DNA of 64,000 nucleotides from CAZRVH01 sp964624905 (GCA_964624905.1 CAZUYK010000003.1:21154-85153); one strand, 5' to 3'; positions 52,093 through 59,817 are shown, counted from the first letter of the stretch. Translations and numbers: made by a program. Notes: generated from the letters alone by a model not told the origin.

Positions 52093-53178
52093 TCAGTTTT
52101 TCACCCACTGCCCTCCGCCGATATTTTTCACCACGCCTTGCAGCTCCATCACGGTCAGTGCCGCGGAAACCGTACCCACTGAGAGATTCGACCGCTTCAC
52201 CAAGTCGTCCATCGTCTGCGGTAACGAGCTTAACGTATTCCAAAGCGCTTCCTCTTCGACGGATGAAGAATCGAACGATATGGGTTCAGCCCTATCCGAA
52301 GCCATTATTCCTACTTCCAAAAGGATATCGCGAGCGCAGGAGACAAGCTTGGCCTCCCCCTTGGTTATAAGCATATGGCAACCGGGACTGCCGGGATCGA
52401 AAACGGAACCCGGCACCGCGAACACGCCTCGGTTGTAGTCGAGTGCGAGCTGTGCCGTGATGATCGCACCGGATTTTTCCGCGGCCTCCAGCACGACCGT
52501 GCCAAGACTGAGCCCGGCGATGATGCGGTTGCGCGACGGGAAGGTGAAACGCTCCGGCGTCGCGTGGAGCGGGAACTCGCTGAGAAGGAGTCCCCCCGAC
52601 GCGACGATCTCTCGTGCGAGCAGTTCGTTCGTCTTCGGGTAGATGGCGTTGAGTCCCCCGCCCAGCACCGCGACCGTCTTCCCTCCCGCGACCATCGTTT
52701 CGCGCGCGACCTCCGCATCGATCCCGAGAGCCAACCCGCTGACAGTCACCACACCGCATCGGACGAGATCGGGCACGAAGGACCCCACGACACGCTTCCC
52801 GTACGACGACATGTTGCGCGTTCCCACCAAACCAATAAGAGGTTGGTTGAGAATAGATATGTCACCGTGGTAACTCATGAACACAGGCGCGTCGTCGATC
52901 GATCTCAGGGATTCGGGATACTCGTCGTCTTCGATCGATATCAATGCGATGTTTTTCCTTACCATCTCATCCCCATACTTCCGCGCATCAAACTCCTCTT
53001 TTTTCCGAAAAATTTCCAGGATGGTTTCCGGGCGGCACCCGAGTTCGCGCAGCAGGTGCGACGTCATATTCGCCGTCGCCTCATCCAGGTTTCCGAACCG
53101 TTCGACCAGCATGTCGTAGCGCCGTCTGTTCGGAAGGATTTGCAAATACCACCAGAGAAGTGCCGTTTCGGGCTTCAT
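52093..53178 (-). CDS. dprA: DNA-processing protein DprA
   Basis: Binds incoming single-stranded DNA and loads RecA in natural transformation. It has 361 residues. A SAM/HhH-like N-terminal part is followed by the Rossmann core with IGLVGTRNMSSYGKRVV, SGLALGIDAEVARETM, GGGLNAIYPKTNELLAREI and SEFPLHATPERFTFPSRNRI. The C-terminal 65 residues form a winged helix (MDDLVKRSNLSVGTVSAAL). Together with PilT this suggests competence. ATG 53178 is set by a -10; an upstream frame to 53295 has no homology. Confidence 0.94.
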   Translation of the reverse strand: MKPETALLWWYLQILPNRRRYDMLVERFGNLDEATANMTSHLLRELGCRPETILEIFRKKEEFDARKYGDEMVRKNIALISIEDDEYPESLRSIDDAPVFMSYHGDISILNQPLIGLVGTRNMSSYGKRVVGSFVPDLVRCGVVTVSGLALGIDAEVARETMVAGGKTVAVLGGGLNAIYPKTNELLAREIVASGGLLLSEFPLHATPERFTFPSRNRIIAGLSLGTVVLEAAEKSGAIITAQLALDYNRGVFAVPGSVFDPGSPGCHMLITKGEAKLVSCARDILLEVGIMASDRAEPISFDSSSVEEEALWNTLSSLPQTMDDLVKRSNLSVGTVSAALTVMELQGVVKNIGGGQWVKN

Positions 53179-53184
53179 AAAGCC

Positions 53185-53190
53185 ATTGTA
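53185..53190 (-). promoter_or_regulatory. -10 element, leaderless, for dprA
   Basis: Minus-strand TACAAT ends 6 bases before the ATG at 53178. Confidence 0.57.
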
Positions 53191-53299
53191 GGCAACCCTT
53201 GGCACAATGGCGGGAAGGAGGTGAAAAAACCTTGCCCCCGCGCTGCAAAACACCCACAATAGGGCTCCCTTCGGTTCCCCAGCCGAACGGAACACACAA

Positions 53300-53366
53300 G
53301 CCGACGTAGCTCAGTTGCCCCGCCATTGCTTGCAATGGCGACAGGAAACAACCAAGCTCGGTCGGT
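53300..53366 (+). repeat. Partial tRNA-Thr copy forming an extended hairpin
   Basis: Bases 53300-53317 repeat exactly the first 18 bases of the tRNA-Thr gene at 53399. The copy then leaves the tRNA sequence and folds with it into a long stem: GCCGAC with GTCGGT (53361-53366), AGCT with AGCT (53355-53358), GTTG with CAAC (53349-53352), and at the tip the near-perfect repeat CGCCATTGC-TT-GCAATGGCG (53321-53340). No full tRNA can be drawn. It may be a tRNA remnant, an RNA processing site or a small RNA. Confidence 0.5.
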
Positions 53367-53398
53367 CAGGAACTCTTTTGCACCAGCGCACCATATAC

Positions 53399-53474
53399 GC
53401 CGACGTAGCTCAGTTGGTAGAGCATAGGTATCGTAAACCTAGGGTCACCGGTTCAAATCCGGTCGTCGGCTCCA
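53399..53474 (+). tRNA. tRNA-Thr (anticodon CGT)
   Basis: 76 bases with encoded CCA. Acceptor GCCGACG pairs with CGTCGGC, discriminator T. D arm GCTCAGTTGGTAGAGC, anticodon stem TAGGT/ACCTA with loop ATCGTAA giving CGT, and T arm ACCGGTTCAAATCCGGT. All invariant positions look normal. Confidence 0.96.
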
Positions 53475-53490
53475 TTGCGATAATAATAAA

Positions 53491-53515
53491 GACGTAGCTC
53501 GGTTGCTACGTTTTT
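53491..53515 (+). terminator. tRNA terminator derived from tRNA-like sequence
   Basis: ACGTAGC (53492-53498) pairs with GCTACGT (53505-53511), followed by TTTTT. The left arm and loop GACGTAGCTCGGTTG differ by one base from the tRNA D-arm region, making a third copy of that stretch near the tRNA gene. Confidence 0.75.
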
Positions 53516-53534
53516 ACTTACGCAAATCCCCCTC

Positions 53535-54548
53535 CTAATCCAGGAACTTCAACGAACTCTGGATCGCGCTGGACGTCGTGTCACCGGAATTAAACAGGAA
53601 CATCAGGGCGATGTCGTCGTGCACGACGAACCGGAAAAACCTGGATCGCTGCGCATTGGTAAGCAAGTAGACCACATGATCGCCCCTATCCGATTCCGAT
53701 ACTTGGTCGAGTTCCTTCGCGCTGCTTTCTATGCGCCTGGCAAGGTCCGGCCACGATTCCCCGGGCAACAGATCGGTGGTGGAAAACATCGCGAGTTCCC
53801 ACGCGCCTTCGTCGCCGTAGTATACGTGTTTGCCATGGAGAATATTGTACGGATACGAGGGATCATCGGATTGCGTCCCGGCCGGGAAATCAATCGTAAA
53901 ATGACCGTTGATATCGGTAAATTTTTCCCAGCGGTCTCCCTTGGGCGTCGCCGAACCGAGGCTGTAAATGATGGAAGCCATTTCCCCGCGCGTTAACAAC
54001 TGGCCGTTCTCACGGATAGTGGGAGGAACCGCGTCGTTATTTTCCAAATGACGCACATAGACCTCGTACCACGGAGCGCCCGCTTTCGCTTCGGGGAAAG
54101 GCACCTTATCGGCATGCAGATGCTCGAGGTGTTTCCATGCCAACCCGATGATTTTGGCGGCTTCCACGTAGGTCACGGGCTGCTCGGGACGGAACGTGCC
54201 GTCCGGATATCCTTCAACGATGCGGTTCTGCACGGCAGCGCACAGGAAACGTGCGTACCAATTATCCCTACTCGCATCAGGGAAATTATAGATGTGATTC
54301 GGATCGCACAGGCGAGTTTCCGCCTCAACGAAGTTGGCGCCCACGGCTATTTTCAAAAGCTCGACACGGTTGATGGGGGCATCGGGACGGAACGTGCCGT
54401 CGGGATACCCGCTCGCGATTGTTTGGTCCTTCACCCAATCGATCGCTTCTTTGTACGGATGACTGCGATCGACGTCTGAAAACGCCGCAAGCGAAACGGC
54501 GGGAGACAAGGCGATGACAAGAACCGAGATACGCCGTATGAAACGCAT
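53535..54548 (-). CDS. Surface protein with three SLH domains
   Basis: Exported 337-residue protein. Signal peptide (1-21, ending SLAAF). Three S-layer homology repeats at about 22-72, 84-135 and 145-195, with FSDVDRSHPYKEAIDWVKDQ, GYPDGTFRPDAPINRVELLK and GYPDGTFRPEQPVTYVEAAK. The remaining 140 residues form a domain of unknown family (FTDINGHFTIDFPAGTQ, later DIALMFLFNSGDTTSS), perhaps a PsbP-like fold. SLH repeats would bind the wall or an S-layer, so this is a cell-surface protein. Confidence 0.88.
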   Translation of the reverse strand: MRFIRRISVLVIALSPAVSLAAFSDVDRSHPYKEAIDWVKDQTIASGYPDGTFRPDAPINRVELLKIAVGANFVEAETRLCDPNHIYNFPDASRDNWYARFLCAAVQNRIVEGYPDGTFRPEQPVTYVEAAKIIGLAWKHLEHLHADKVPFPEAKAGAPWYEVYVRHLENNDAVPPTIRENGQLLTRGEMASIIYSLGSATPKGDRWEKFTDINGHFTIDFPAGTQSDDPSYPYNILHGKHVYYGDEGAWELAMFSTTDLLPGESWPDLARRIESSAKELDQVSESDRGDHVVYLLTNAQRSRFFRFVVHDDIALMFLFNSGDTTSSAIQSSLKFLD

Positions 54549-54589
54549 GGAAGAAGGGGTGAATACCAGGGATCATACCATACCTCCCC

Positions 54590-55087
54590 CTACCCCCTCC
54601 CGAAATCATCCTGTACGCGGACGATATCGTTTTCGTTGCTCGGGTTTTGAGGATCAGTATGCTGCCAGATCTCCGCGACAATCCCCCATCCGTCCGCACC
54701 GATCAGGCGGTGACGTTCCCCCTGCTTTAGACGAACGAGATCGCCAGGAACGAATTTCTTCGGCTCGGTTTCTTCGTCGGTATCGCTCATCATCACAAAC
54801 ACCTCGCCTTCGTACACACGCCACAGTTCCGCGCGGCGGTGATGGTACTGCCATGACAGCCGTTTGCCCGGCGCGACCAGCAGCATCTTCGGGCTGATCT
54901 TCTTGCCCGCGAACTGCGCCGGATCCTCGCCCGGAAAGAATATCTTCATGAATGCGGGCGCGTGCGCTTCGTCGATAACGAAAAACCCGCCCCATGGGCG
55001 ATCCATGTCCTTGGACACAATGCGCAATCCCTCGTCGAGAAGGAGTTGTTCCACCGCGGAGAATACGGAATCGTTCGTCGGAGTCAT
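54590..55087 (-). CDS. Cupin, mannose-6-phosphate isomerase type II-like
   Basis: A 165-residue cupin with the WGGFFVIDEA start, then PGKRLSWQYHHRRAELWRVYEG and VPGDLVRLKQGERHRLIGADG. These are the metal-binding histidine motifs HHRRxE and the second GxxxH motif of MPI-II cupins such as the C-terminal part of ManC. It may isomerise a phosphosugar or bind one. The end VAEIWQHTDPQNPSNENDIV matches the family. ATG 55087 follows a -10 by 6 bases; the frame continues upstream through the promoter. Confidence 0.82.
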   Translation of the reverse strand: MTPTNDSVFSAVEQLLLDEGLRIVSKDMDRPWGGFFVIDEAHAPAFMKIFFPGEDPAQFAGKKISPKMLLVAPGKRLSWQYHHRRAELWRVYEGEVFVMMSDTDEETEPKKFVPGDLVRLKQGERHRLIGADGWGIVAEIWQHTDPQNPSNENDIVRVQDDFGRG

Positions 55088-55093
55088 GCCCGG

Positions 55094-55099
55094 AGTATA
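55094..55099 (-). promoter_or_regulatory. -10 element, leaderless, for cupin gene
   Basis: Minus-strand TATACT ends 6 bases before the ATG at 55087. Confidence 0.6.
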
Positions 55100-55103
55100 G
55101 CGC

Positions 55104-55193
55104 TTAGGTAATCGCCTTGAATACGAGATACAGCACGGCCCAGCCGCCGCCGAAAACAACCGCGATGATGAGGGCCTTGAGGAAGGTTGGCAT
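55104..55193 (-). CDS. Possible 29-aa membrane microprotein
   Basis: ATG 55193 to TAA 55104 codes 29 residues: a Lys-containing start (MPTFLKALIIAVVF), three Gly, then WAVLYLVFKAIT. It would be a single short membrane helix. The frame fills the gap between cupin and Nudix genes and stops just before the cupin -10. A TCATCT hexamer lies 8 bases upstream. The Gly-rich helix and basic ends look like real coding, but no homologue is known to me. Confidence 0.42.
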   Translation of the reverse strand: MPTFLKALIIAVVFGGGWAVLYLVFKAIT

Positions 55194-55255
55194 AGTGCCA
55201 TAGATGACGGATCAAAATGGTGATCATGACACTGTGCTCGTTCCATGCTTGGCCC

Positions 55256-55261
55256 TATACT
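55256..55261 (+). promoter_or_regulatory. -10 element, leaderless, for Nudix gene (GTG)
   Basis: TATACT ends 6 bases before an in-frame GTG at 55268. It lies inside the longer open frame that begins at 55217, so the shorter protein is preferred. Confidence 0.55.
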
Positions 55262-55267
55262 CCGGAC

Positions 55268-55699
55268 GTGCCCGTGGATCGTGCCAGCGTCGGCGTGGGA
55301 GTGATCGTCCGCAAGGGCGCGGACATCCTGCTCATCAAGCGACAGGGCTCTCACGGCGAAGGAACGTGGTCCGTTCCGGGAGGACACATCGATTTTGGCG
55401 AGACAGTGGAGCAATGCGCCGCGCGAGAAGTGATGGAGGAAACGGGCATCGTCATCCGCGAGCCGCGCTTCCTGGGATACACCAACGACGTGTTCACGCT
55501 GGAAGGAAAGCACTACGTCACCATGTGGGTGGAAGCCGAATACGCCTACGGCGAACCCACCATCACATCCCCCCGCGAGACATCATTCGTCGGATGGCTG
55601 CCCGCATCGCCGCTGCCCTCGCCGCGCTTCGTCCCGTTCCAGAATTTCCTGGACGGCAAACTCGTCCGATCCTCAGCACATGAAGTCACGATCGCATGA
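55268..55699 (+). CDS. Nudix hydrolase
   Basis: Small pyrophosphohydrolase of 143 residues for a nucleotide or related diphosphate. The Nudix box is complete: GGHIDFGETVEQCAAREVME followed by ETGI, with the GX5EX7REVxEETG pattern. Preceding strands VGVGVIVRKGADILLIKRQG are typical. The GTG start removes 17 residues that would contain an unrelated MTLCSFHAW stretch. The last 20 bases overlap the PPC gene. Confidence 0.9.
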   Translation: MPVDRASVGVGVIVRKGADILLIKRQGSHGEGTWSVPGGHIDFGETVEQCAAREVMEETGIVIREPRFLGYTNDVFTLEGKHYVTMWVEAEYAYGEPTITSPRETSFVGWLPASPLPSPRFVPFQNFLDGKLVRSSAHEVTIA

Positions 55700-56099
55700 A
55701 GACAAACATTTCCTGGTTCTGAAAAAAGGCGAGGAACTTATTTCTTCGTTGACCGAGTTCCTGAAAGAGAAAAACATTACCGCGGGAAGCATCTCGGGAC
55801 TGGGCGCGGTGGAGAACGTGGATATCGCCTACTATAACCTTCCCACGCAGACATACCTGCGCAGGGTATTTCCGGATGTTTACGAACTCCTGTCGGCCAC
55901 GGGTAATGCCGCGCTCCTCGATGGAAAACACTTCCCGCATGTGCATGTGGTCATCGGGGACCAGGACTACAAAACGTACGGAGGCCACCTGTTCGCCGCG
56001 ACGGTGGCCGCGACCGTGGAGCTGTCGATCATCCAGATGCCATTTGCCATCGAACGAGCGCACGACGAGGAAACGGGGCTGAAATTATGCATGATTTGA
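55680..56099 (+). CDS. PPC (DUF296) domain protein
   Basis: A 139-residue stand-alone PPC/PCC domain, the trimeric fold also found in plant AHL proteins. Clear family parts: FLVLKKGEELISSLTEFLKE, ITAGSISGLGAVENVDIAYY, and HFPHVHVVIGDQDYKTYGGH with its metal-site histidines. Bacterial members have unknown function, and DNA binding is not established for them. Start overlaps the Nudix gene, so they are coupled. Confidence 0.88.
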   Translation: MKSRSHEDKHFLVLKKGEELISSLTEFLKEKNITAGSISGLGAVENVDIAYYNLPTQTYLRRVFPDVYELLSATGNAALLDGKHFPHVHVVIGDQDYKTYGGHLFAATVAATVELSIIQMPFAIERAHDEETGLKLCMI

Positions 56100-56131
56100 G
56101 GATAGCCCTGTAATAAGCCACTCTACGAATA

Positions 56132-56160
56132 TTTACATAATATAGTTTTTATGTTATAAT
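56132..56160 (+). promoter_or_regulatory. Sigma-70 promoter of receiver gene
   Basis: TTTACA (56132-56137), 17-base spacer, TATAAT (56155-56160). Start of transcription is expected about 20 bases before the ATG at 56188, so this gene has a leader. Confidence 0.75.
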
Positions 56161-56187
56161 ATTTACGTACACATACCAACAACTCCC

Positions 56188-56556
56188 ATGGCTAAAAACA
56201 TTCTCGTTGCCGATGACGACCTGACCATGATGAAGCTGATGAGCATCGAGTTCGATAACCGCGACCTGGACGTGGTGGTACGTGCCGCGGAGAACGGGGA
56301 GGAAGCCATCAACGCCATCAACCGCACGAAACCCGATCTCCTCGTCCTTGATTTGCGCATGCCCAAGGCGGACGGATTCGCCGTGTTGGAACACCTGCAG
56401 AAGAGTAACCCGGACGTACCCGTGGTCGTACTGACGAACTACGATACCGCGGACTACCGCGAGAAGTGCACCATGTCCGGAGTGAAGGAATACATGGTGA
56501 AGCACAAGATGCCGCTGCAGGCGATCTTCGAACGCGTGACGTCGTACGTAGGGTAA
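56188..56556 (+). CDS. Stand-alone response-regulator receiver (CheY-like)
   Basis: Single receiver domain of 122 residues. Acidic pocket ADDD (8-11), phospho-acceptor Asp55 in LLVLDLRMPKADG, Thr in VVVLTNYDTADY, and Lys in EYMVKHKMPL. No output domain, so it acts by protein contact or as a phosphate relay. No kinase gene is adjacent; the orphan kinase at 27190 is a candidate. It has a strong promoter with leader, so it is probably abundant. Confidence 0.93.
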   Translation: MAKNILVADDDLTMMKLMSIEFDNRDLDVVVRAAENGEEAINAINRTKPDLLVLDLRMPKADGFAVLEHLQKSNPDVPVVVLTNYDTADYREKCTMSGVKEYMVKHKMPLQAIFERVTSYVG

Positions 56557-56558
56557 GG

Positions 56559-57071
56559 CTACGCGCGCACGGCGACGACCAATCTATACGACAAGAACAG
56601 GATCAAGGCGGCAATGACGCCCAGGATCACTTTCGTCATGTCCGATGAAACGTTCACCGAGGGCGTTGGGGCCGGCATGACGCGGTAGCCGAAGGAGGCA
56701 TCCACCGAATCCTTTCCCTTGCGTTCGAATTTTACCGCCATGGAATAGTCCCCTGCTTCCTTATACTGGAACGATAGAAAGGGTACGTTGAGGCCGTTGT
56801 TTTCCAACGTCCTACTCAGCAGTTCCTGGCGATCCTTGAAGATGCGCACGTGGACCTTGCTGAATGGTTCGAACGCGTAGGCATTGGGATTCCCGATGTT
56901 GAAAAGGTCGAAGGAATACGTGGGTGCGGATCCCACGGTGGGCATATCCTTGCCGAAGCCGATATCGATCAGCACGTCCTTCACCTGTCGCTCGAGGGAA
57001 AGTCCGTCCGTATGGGCAAACGACACGGGAACGAACAAGAGACTGAAAAATAGGAAGAAGGCGGCGCGCAT
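56559..57071 (-). CDS. Exported membrane-anchored beta-domain protein, 170 aa
   Basis: Signal peptide (1-20, ending SFAHTDG), an outer domain of about 110 residues with Ig/CARDB-like strands (YSFDLFNIGNPNAYAFEPFS; KEAGDYSMAVKFERKG), and a C-terminal membrane helix (VILGVIAALILFLSYRLVVA) with a short basic end. The layout suits a surface-displayed domain. Family not named. The stop is 3 bases from the convergent receiver gene. Confidence 0.72.
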   Translation of the reverse strand: MRAAFFLFFSLLFVPVSFAHTDGLSLERQVKDVLIDIGFGKDMPTVGSAPTYSFDLFNIGNPNAYAFEPFSKVHVRIFKDRQELLSRTLENNGLNVPFLSFQYKEAGDYSMAVKFERKGKDSVDASFGYRVMPAPTPSVNVSSDMTKVILGVIAALILFLSYRLVVAVRA

Positions 57072-57078
57072 GAGGCGG

Positions 57079-57084
57079 AGTATA
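57079..57084 (-). promoter_or_regulatory. -10 element, leaderless, for 57071
   Basis: Minus-strand TATACT ends 7 bases before the ATG at 57071. Confidence 0.58.
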
Positions 57085-57210
57085 CGAGATCGCCTCGATG
57101 GAGAAAAGAAGCCGCAAGATCATTATCGGCACTCTGGCAAATTTGACTAATAATCAAACAGAAGGGTATTCGCACTTTGTGATTCATAGGCCTGGAAAAG
57201 CCCTGAGCGG

Positions 57211-57247
57211 GTCCCCGTGCCCATCCATGGGTTCGCACGCCCGGGAC
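57211..57247. other. Compound hairpin in the intergenic region
   Basis: GTCCC with GGGAC, inside it CGTG with CACG, and at the tip CCCAT-CC-ATGGG, 37 bases in all. It lies 13 bases before the -35 at 57260. The rest of the gap (57085-57210) shows nothing else. Possibly an end of an unannotated transcript or a site for a regulator. Confidence 0.4.
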
Positions 57248-57259
57248 TTTGCCCTACCC

Positions 57260-57288
57260 TTGAGAAAACCCGCGGTTTTTGCTATACT
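57260..57288 (+). promoter_or_regulatory. Sigma-70 promoter with leader
   Basis: TTGAGA (57260-57265), 17-base spacer, TATACT (57283-57288). The leader of about 37 bases is A/C rich, with repeated ACAAACACA. Confidence 0.75.
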
Positions 57289-57330
57289 GATTGGATTTCA
57301 CAAACACATACAAACAAACACACAAACTTT

Positions 57331-57687
57331 ATGACGATCGATACCTGCATCGCGCACGCCATCCACAAGGACCTCGACATCGTCGAGGCGCTTCCGGAGA
57401 TCCAGGATCTGCCGGTGGAACAGTTGGAACCGTACGTGGAACAGTACGTGAGCCAGATGCACGAGAGCCTCTGCAACGTCATCCGCGAATCCGGTGAGAA
57501 GTATCTGCGCTCGCAGGATTCGGCCGGCCTCTGCGCCGTCGTGTTGGAATCGGGCGTCGCCCTTCCGCCGCGCATGCTCCTTCGCATGTGCCAGACGATC
57601 ATCCAGCTTCAGCTGCTCGACGCGAAGTTCATCCTCGATACCGACAGTGGATCGAGCTTGTACTACGTGCGCATGGCGCTGGCCTGA
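57331..57687 (+). CDS. Uncharacterised 118-aa helical protein
   Basis: Cytosolic and mostly helical, starting MTIDTCIAHAIHKDLDIVEA. Five cysteines are spread through the chain (DTCI, SLCNV, GLCAVV, RMCQTI). Amphipathic patterns such as QLEPYVEQYVSQMHESLC suggest a helical bundle. No family recognised. ATG 57331 is chosen since the promoter leaves the earlier frame (to 57217) untranscribed. Stop touches the convergent TPR gene. Confidence 0.62.
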   Translation: MTIDTCIAHAIHKDLDIVEALPEIQDLPVEQLEPYVEQYVSQMHESLCNVIRESGEKYLRSQDSAGLCAVVLESGVALPPRMLLRMCQTIIQLQLLDAKFILDTDSGSSLYYVRMALA

Positions 57688-59310
57688 TCAGGATCCCTTC
57701 AGGGCATCCTCGATTTTTTTGATCTCCGAAAGATCCCCGTCCGGGTCCAGTTCCAACGCCCGCTTGAACTCCAGGAGACCTTCGCGGTACATCCCCTTTT
57801 TCCCGTAGGCAGCGCCAAGGTTGCGATGGGCTTTGACATTGGTTTCATCCAGCCGTATGGCCGTTTGGAAATCCCGGATCGCCGCGTCGACGTTCCCGGC
57901 ATCCAGCAGTATCGAGCCCCTGTTGTTGTACGCGTTCGCGTTCTTCGGATTGAGCGCGATGGCCTTCTCCAATAGCGTTCGCGCTTCCGCTGCTTCCCCC
58001 CGGGCCGACAGGAGTACGGCCAGGTTGGTCATGGCACTGTCGTAGGCGGGATCAGCTGCGATGGCGTTGCGATAGGAACCGATCGCCTCGTCCCACCGGC
58101 TCTGCACGGAATACTCTACGCCCAGGTTGTAGTGGAGGACCGCCTCCTGCGGGGACAGGCGGATAGCCGAGGCGTACAGGGCTTCGCTGCTCCGCCACTC
58201 GGTCATGCGCACGTACGACCCGTAGGCCAACGCGATCGACAGACACGCGATGACGGCGACATAGTCTCTTCGATTGTTCGCCAAACGGTCGATGAGCAGG
58301 GCGGCAAGCGCGACGGGTGCGAGAATCGCGAGATACGCATAGTGATCCACCGCGACGGAGACTCTGCCGGCACGAACGAACGAGGCGAAGCTTGGAAGAA
58401 GGAAACATGCATACCACCCGGCCGCCAAGGGAATGGCGGACATCTTCTTTCGGAGCGCCCACGCGATGAACGCGCATGCGGCGACACTCGCGACGGCGGA
58501 CAGAATGACCGGCGCATGCGATGCCGACGGCGGATAGAGGATGGAGAGCGACGCGGGGGCGATCAGCTTCCACAGGTAAAACCACGTGCTTTGGATTGCG
58601 AGCAGGAACGTATCGCCGAACGACAACGACGCGATGCCACGCGTCTTTCCCATGAATGCGACGATGGCGAAGGCCGACGCAACGAGGAACAACGGTGCCT
58701 GATCCTTCAGGGAACGTTTCATGCTCCGTCCGCGATACCAATCGAGTAGAAGAAAGACAAAGGGCAAAGGTACGACGGAAACCTTGCTGAGCAGCCCCAG
58801 GACGTACAGCAGGGCGCTCCACCGCTTCCCATCACGTAGATAGGCCAGAATCGATCCTAAGGCAAAGCAAGAGGCCAGCAGATCCTTCCTGGCGCTGATC
58901 CATGTGACCGCCTCGACGTTCAGGGGATGGACTGCCCACAGCAGCGCGCAGGCGAACCCGAGTTTCTGCTTGCCCGTCAGGCGGTCCAGGATGAGAAACA
59001 CAAGGACGGCATTGCCAAGGTGCAGCAGGAGATTGAATGCGTGGTAGGCAGGCGCCCAAAGGCCAAACACCTTGTACTGCAAGCCGAAGGAAAGCGTCGT
59101 GAGGGGCGCGTAGAGCTCCGGGTCGTAGGATGTGAAGGCCTTCCCGACCATGGCGAAAAACGGCAGGCGTAGTAGAGGATTACGCGTTACCAGCAGTTCG
59201 TCGTCCCAACTCACGAACCCGTATGACAGGGACGGAAGGTACAAGATGCATACCAGGCCTATCAGAAGCCAAACGGAAGCCGGTAGACGACGTAACGCAC
59301 GGCGGAGCAC
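57688..59310 (-). CDS. TMTC-like membrane glycosyltransferase with TPR repeats
   Basis: A 540-residue protein. The N-terminal 340 residues hold about ten membrane helices with the GT-C pattern: WDDELLVTRNP in the first outer loop, LNVEAVTWISARKDLL and a DHYAYL-containing segment, as in TMTC/PMT-type O-mannosyltransferases. From about 375 there are at least four TPR repeats (AVLHYNLGVEYSVQSRWDEA; NAYNNRGSILLDAGNVDAAI). Such proteins move sugars from a lipid carrier to exported proteins. The GTG at 59310 is supported by a -10 six bases upstream; the frame is open up to 59430. Confidence 0.85.
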   Translation of the reverse strand: MLRRALRRLPASVWLLIGLVCILYLPSLSYGFVSWDDELLVTRNPLLRLPFFAMVGKAFTSYDPELYAPLTTLSFGLQYKVFGLWAPAYHAFNLLLHLGNAVLVFLILDRLTGKQKLGFACALLWAVHPLNVEAVTWISARKDLLASCFALGSILAYLRDGKRWSALLYVLGLLSKVSVVPLPFVFLLLDWYRGRSMKRSLKDQAPLFLVASAFAIVAFMGKTRGIASLSFGDTFLLAIQSTWFYLWKLIAPASLSILYPPSASHAPVILSAVASVAACAFIAWALRKKMSAIPLAAGWYACFLLPSFASFVRAGRVSVAVDHYAYLAILAPVALAALLIDRLANNRRDYVAVIACLSIALAYGSYVRMTEWRSSEALYASAIRLSPQEAVLHYNLGVEYSVQSRWDEAIGSYRNAIAADPAYDSAMTNLAVLLSARGEAAEARTLLEKAIALNPKNANAYNNRGSILLDAGNVDAAIRDFQTAIRLDETNVKAHRNLGAAYGKKGMYREGLLEFKRALELDPDGDLSEIKKIEDALKGS

Positions 59311-59316
59311 AGGGAT

Positions 59317-59322
59317 ATGATA
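59317..59322 (-). promoter_or_regulatory. -10 element, leaderless, for TPR gene (GTG)
   Basis: Minus-strand TATCAT ends 6 bases before the GTG at 59310. Confidence 0.52.
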
Positions 59323-59360
59323 GCCGAGCAACGCAGCCCGAGGCCACGTATGCCAAGGTA

Positions 59361-59393
59361 TAAAAAGAGACCCCTGGCATTGCTGCCAGGGGC
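59361..59393 (-). terminator. Intrinsic terminator
   Basis: CCCCTGGCA (59371-59379) pairs with TGCCAGGGG (59384-59392). On the minus strand it is followed by TCTCTTTTT. It ends the HTH gene at 59437. Confidence 0.9.
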
Positions 59394-59436
59394 TCGTGCG
59401 CAGACCACGCCTGCGCGGTGCGTTTTTCACGACGGT

Positions 59437-59724
59437 TTATTGGCCGTCGCCGTTGTTGCCTCCCGTTTCGCCGCTGCCGGCGTCGTTGGCCGAGGCTTCG
59501 GGATCGGCGAGATCGCCGAGGGGCTTGCCGAGCTGCGTCATCATGGCGACGAGGCCGGAGTGCTTGATACGACGGTTCTTGTTCGGACCGAGACGATCGT
59601 GGTCGAGCTTCCCTGCGTCACAGAGGCTGCGGACCTTGTCGGTCGAAACCTCCAAACAACGGGCTGCTTCGCCGACCGTGTAGAACTCTTTCTTCGTGAT
59701 AGCGGATGCGAGACCAGTGGACAT
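59437..59724 (-). CDS. Small MerR/excisionase-type HTH protein
   Basis: A 95-residue DNA-binding protein. The winged-HTH of the MerR/Xis superfamily covers about 10-55: FYTVGEAARCLEVSTDKVRS followed by LCDAGKLDHDR and NKNRRIKHSGL. The remaining tail is Gly/Asn/Asp-rich and probably flexible. No sensor domain. The ATG at 59724 has GAGGTG 4 bases upstream, a real ribosome site; an ATG at 59751 is less likely. It sits beside the ribosomal block but is transcribed separately. Confidence 0.78.
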   Translation of the reverse strand: MSTGLASAITKKEFYTVGEAARCLEVSTDKVRSLCDAGKLDHDRLGPNKNRRIKHSGLVAMMTQLGKPLGDLADPEASANDAGSGETGGNNGDGQ

Positions 59725-59817
59725 GCTCACCTCGTAGGCTTGCGGAAACAACGGACGGGAAAAAGAACGCCCGCGTACTATACGTATATCTTTAAATGGG
59801 TCAATGACTGTCCTATG

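Noticed and set aside
53300..53375. A second complete tRNA gene beginning with the same 18 bases as tRNA-Thr
   Set aside because: No anticodon arm, T arm or acceptor partner in tRNA spacing can be drawn; only an extended hairpin forms.
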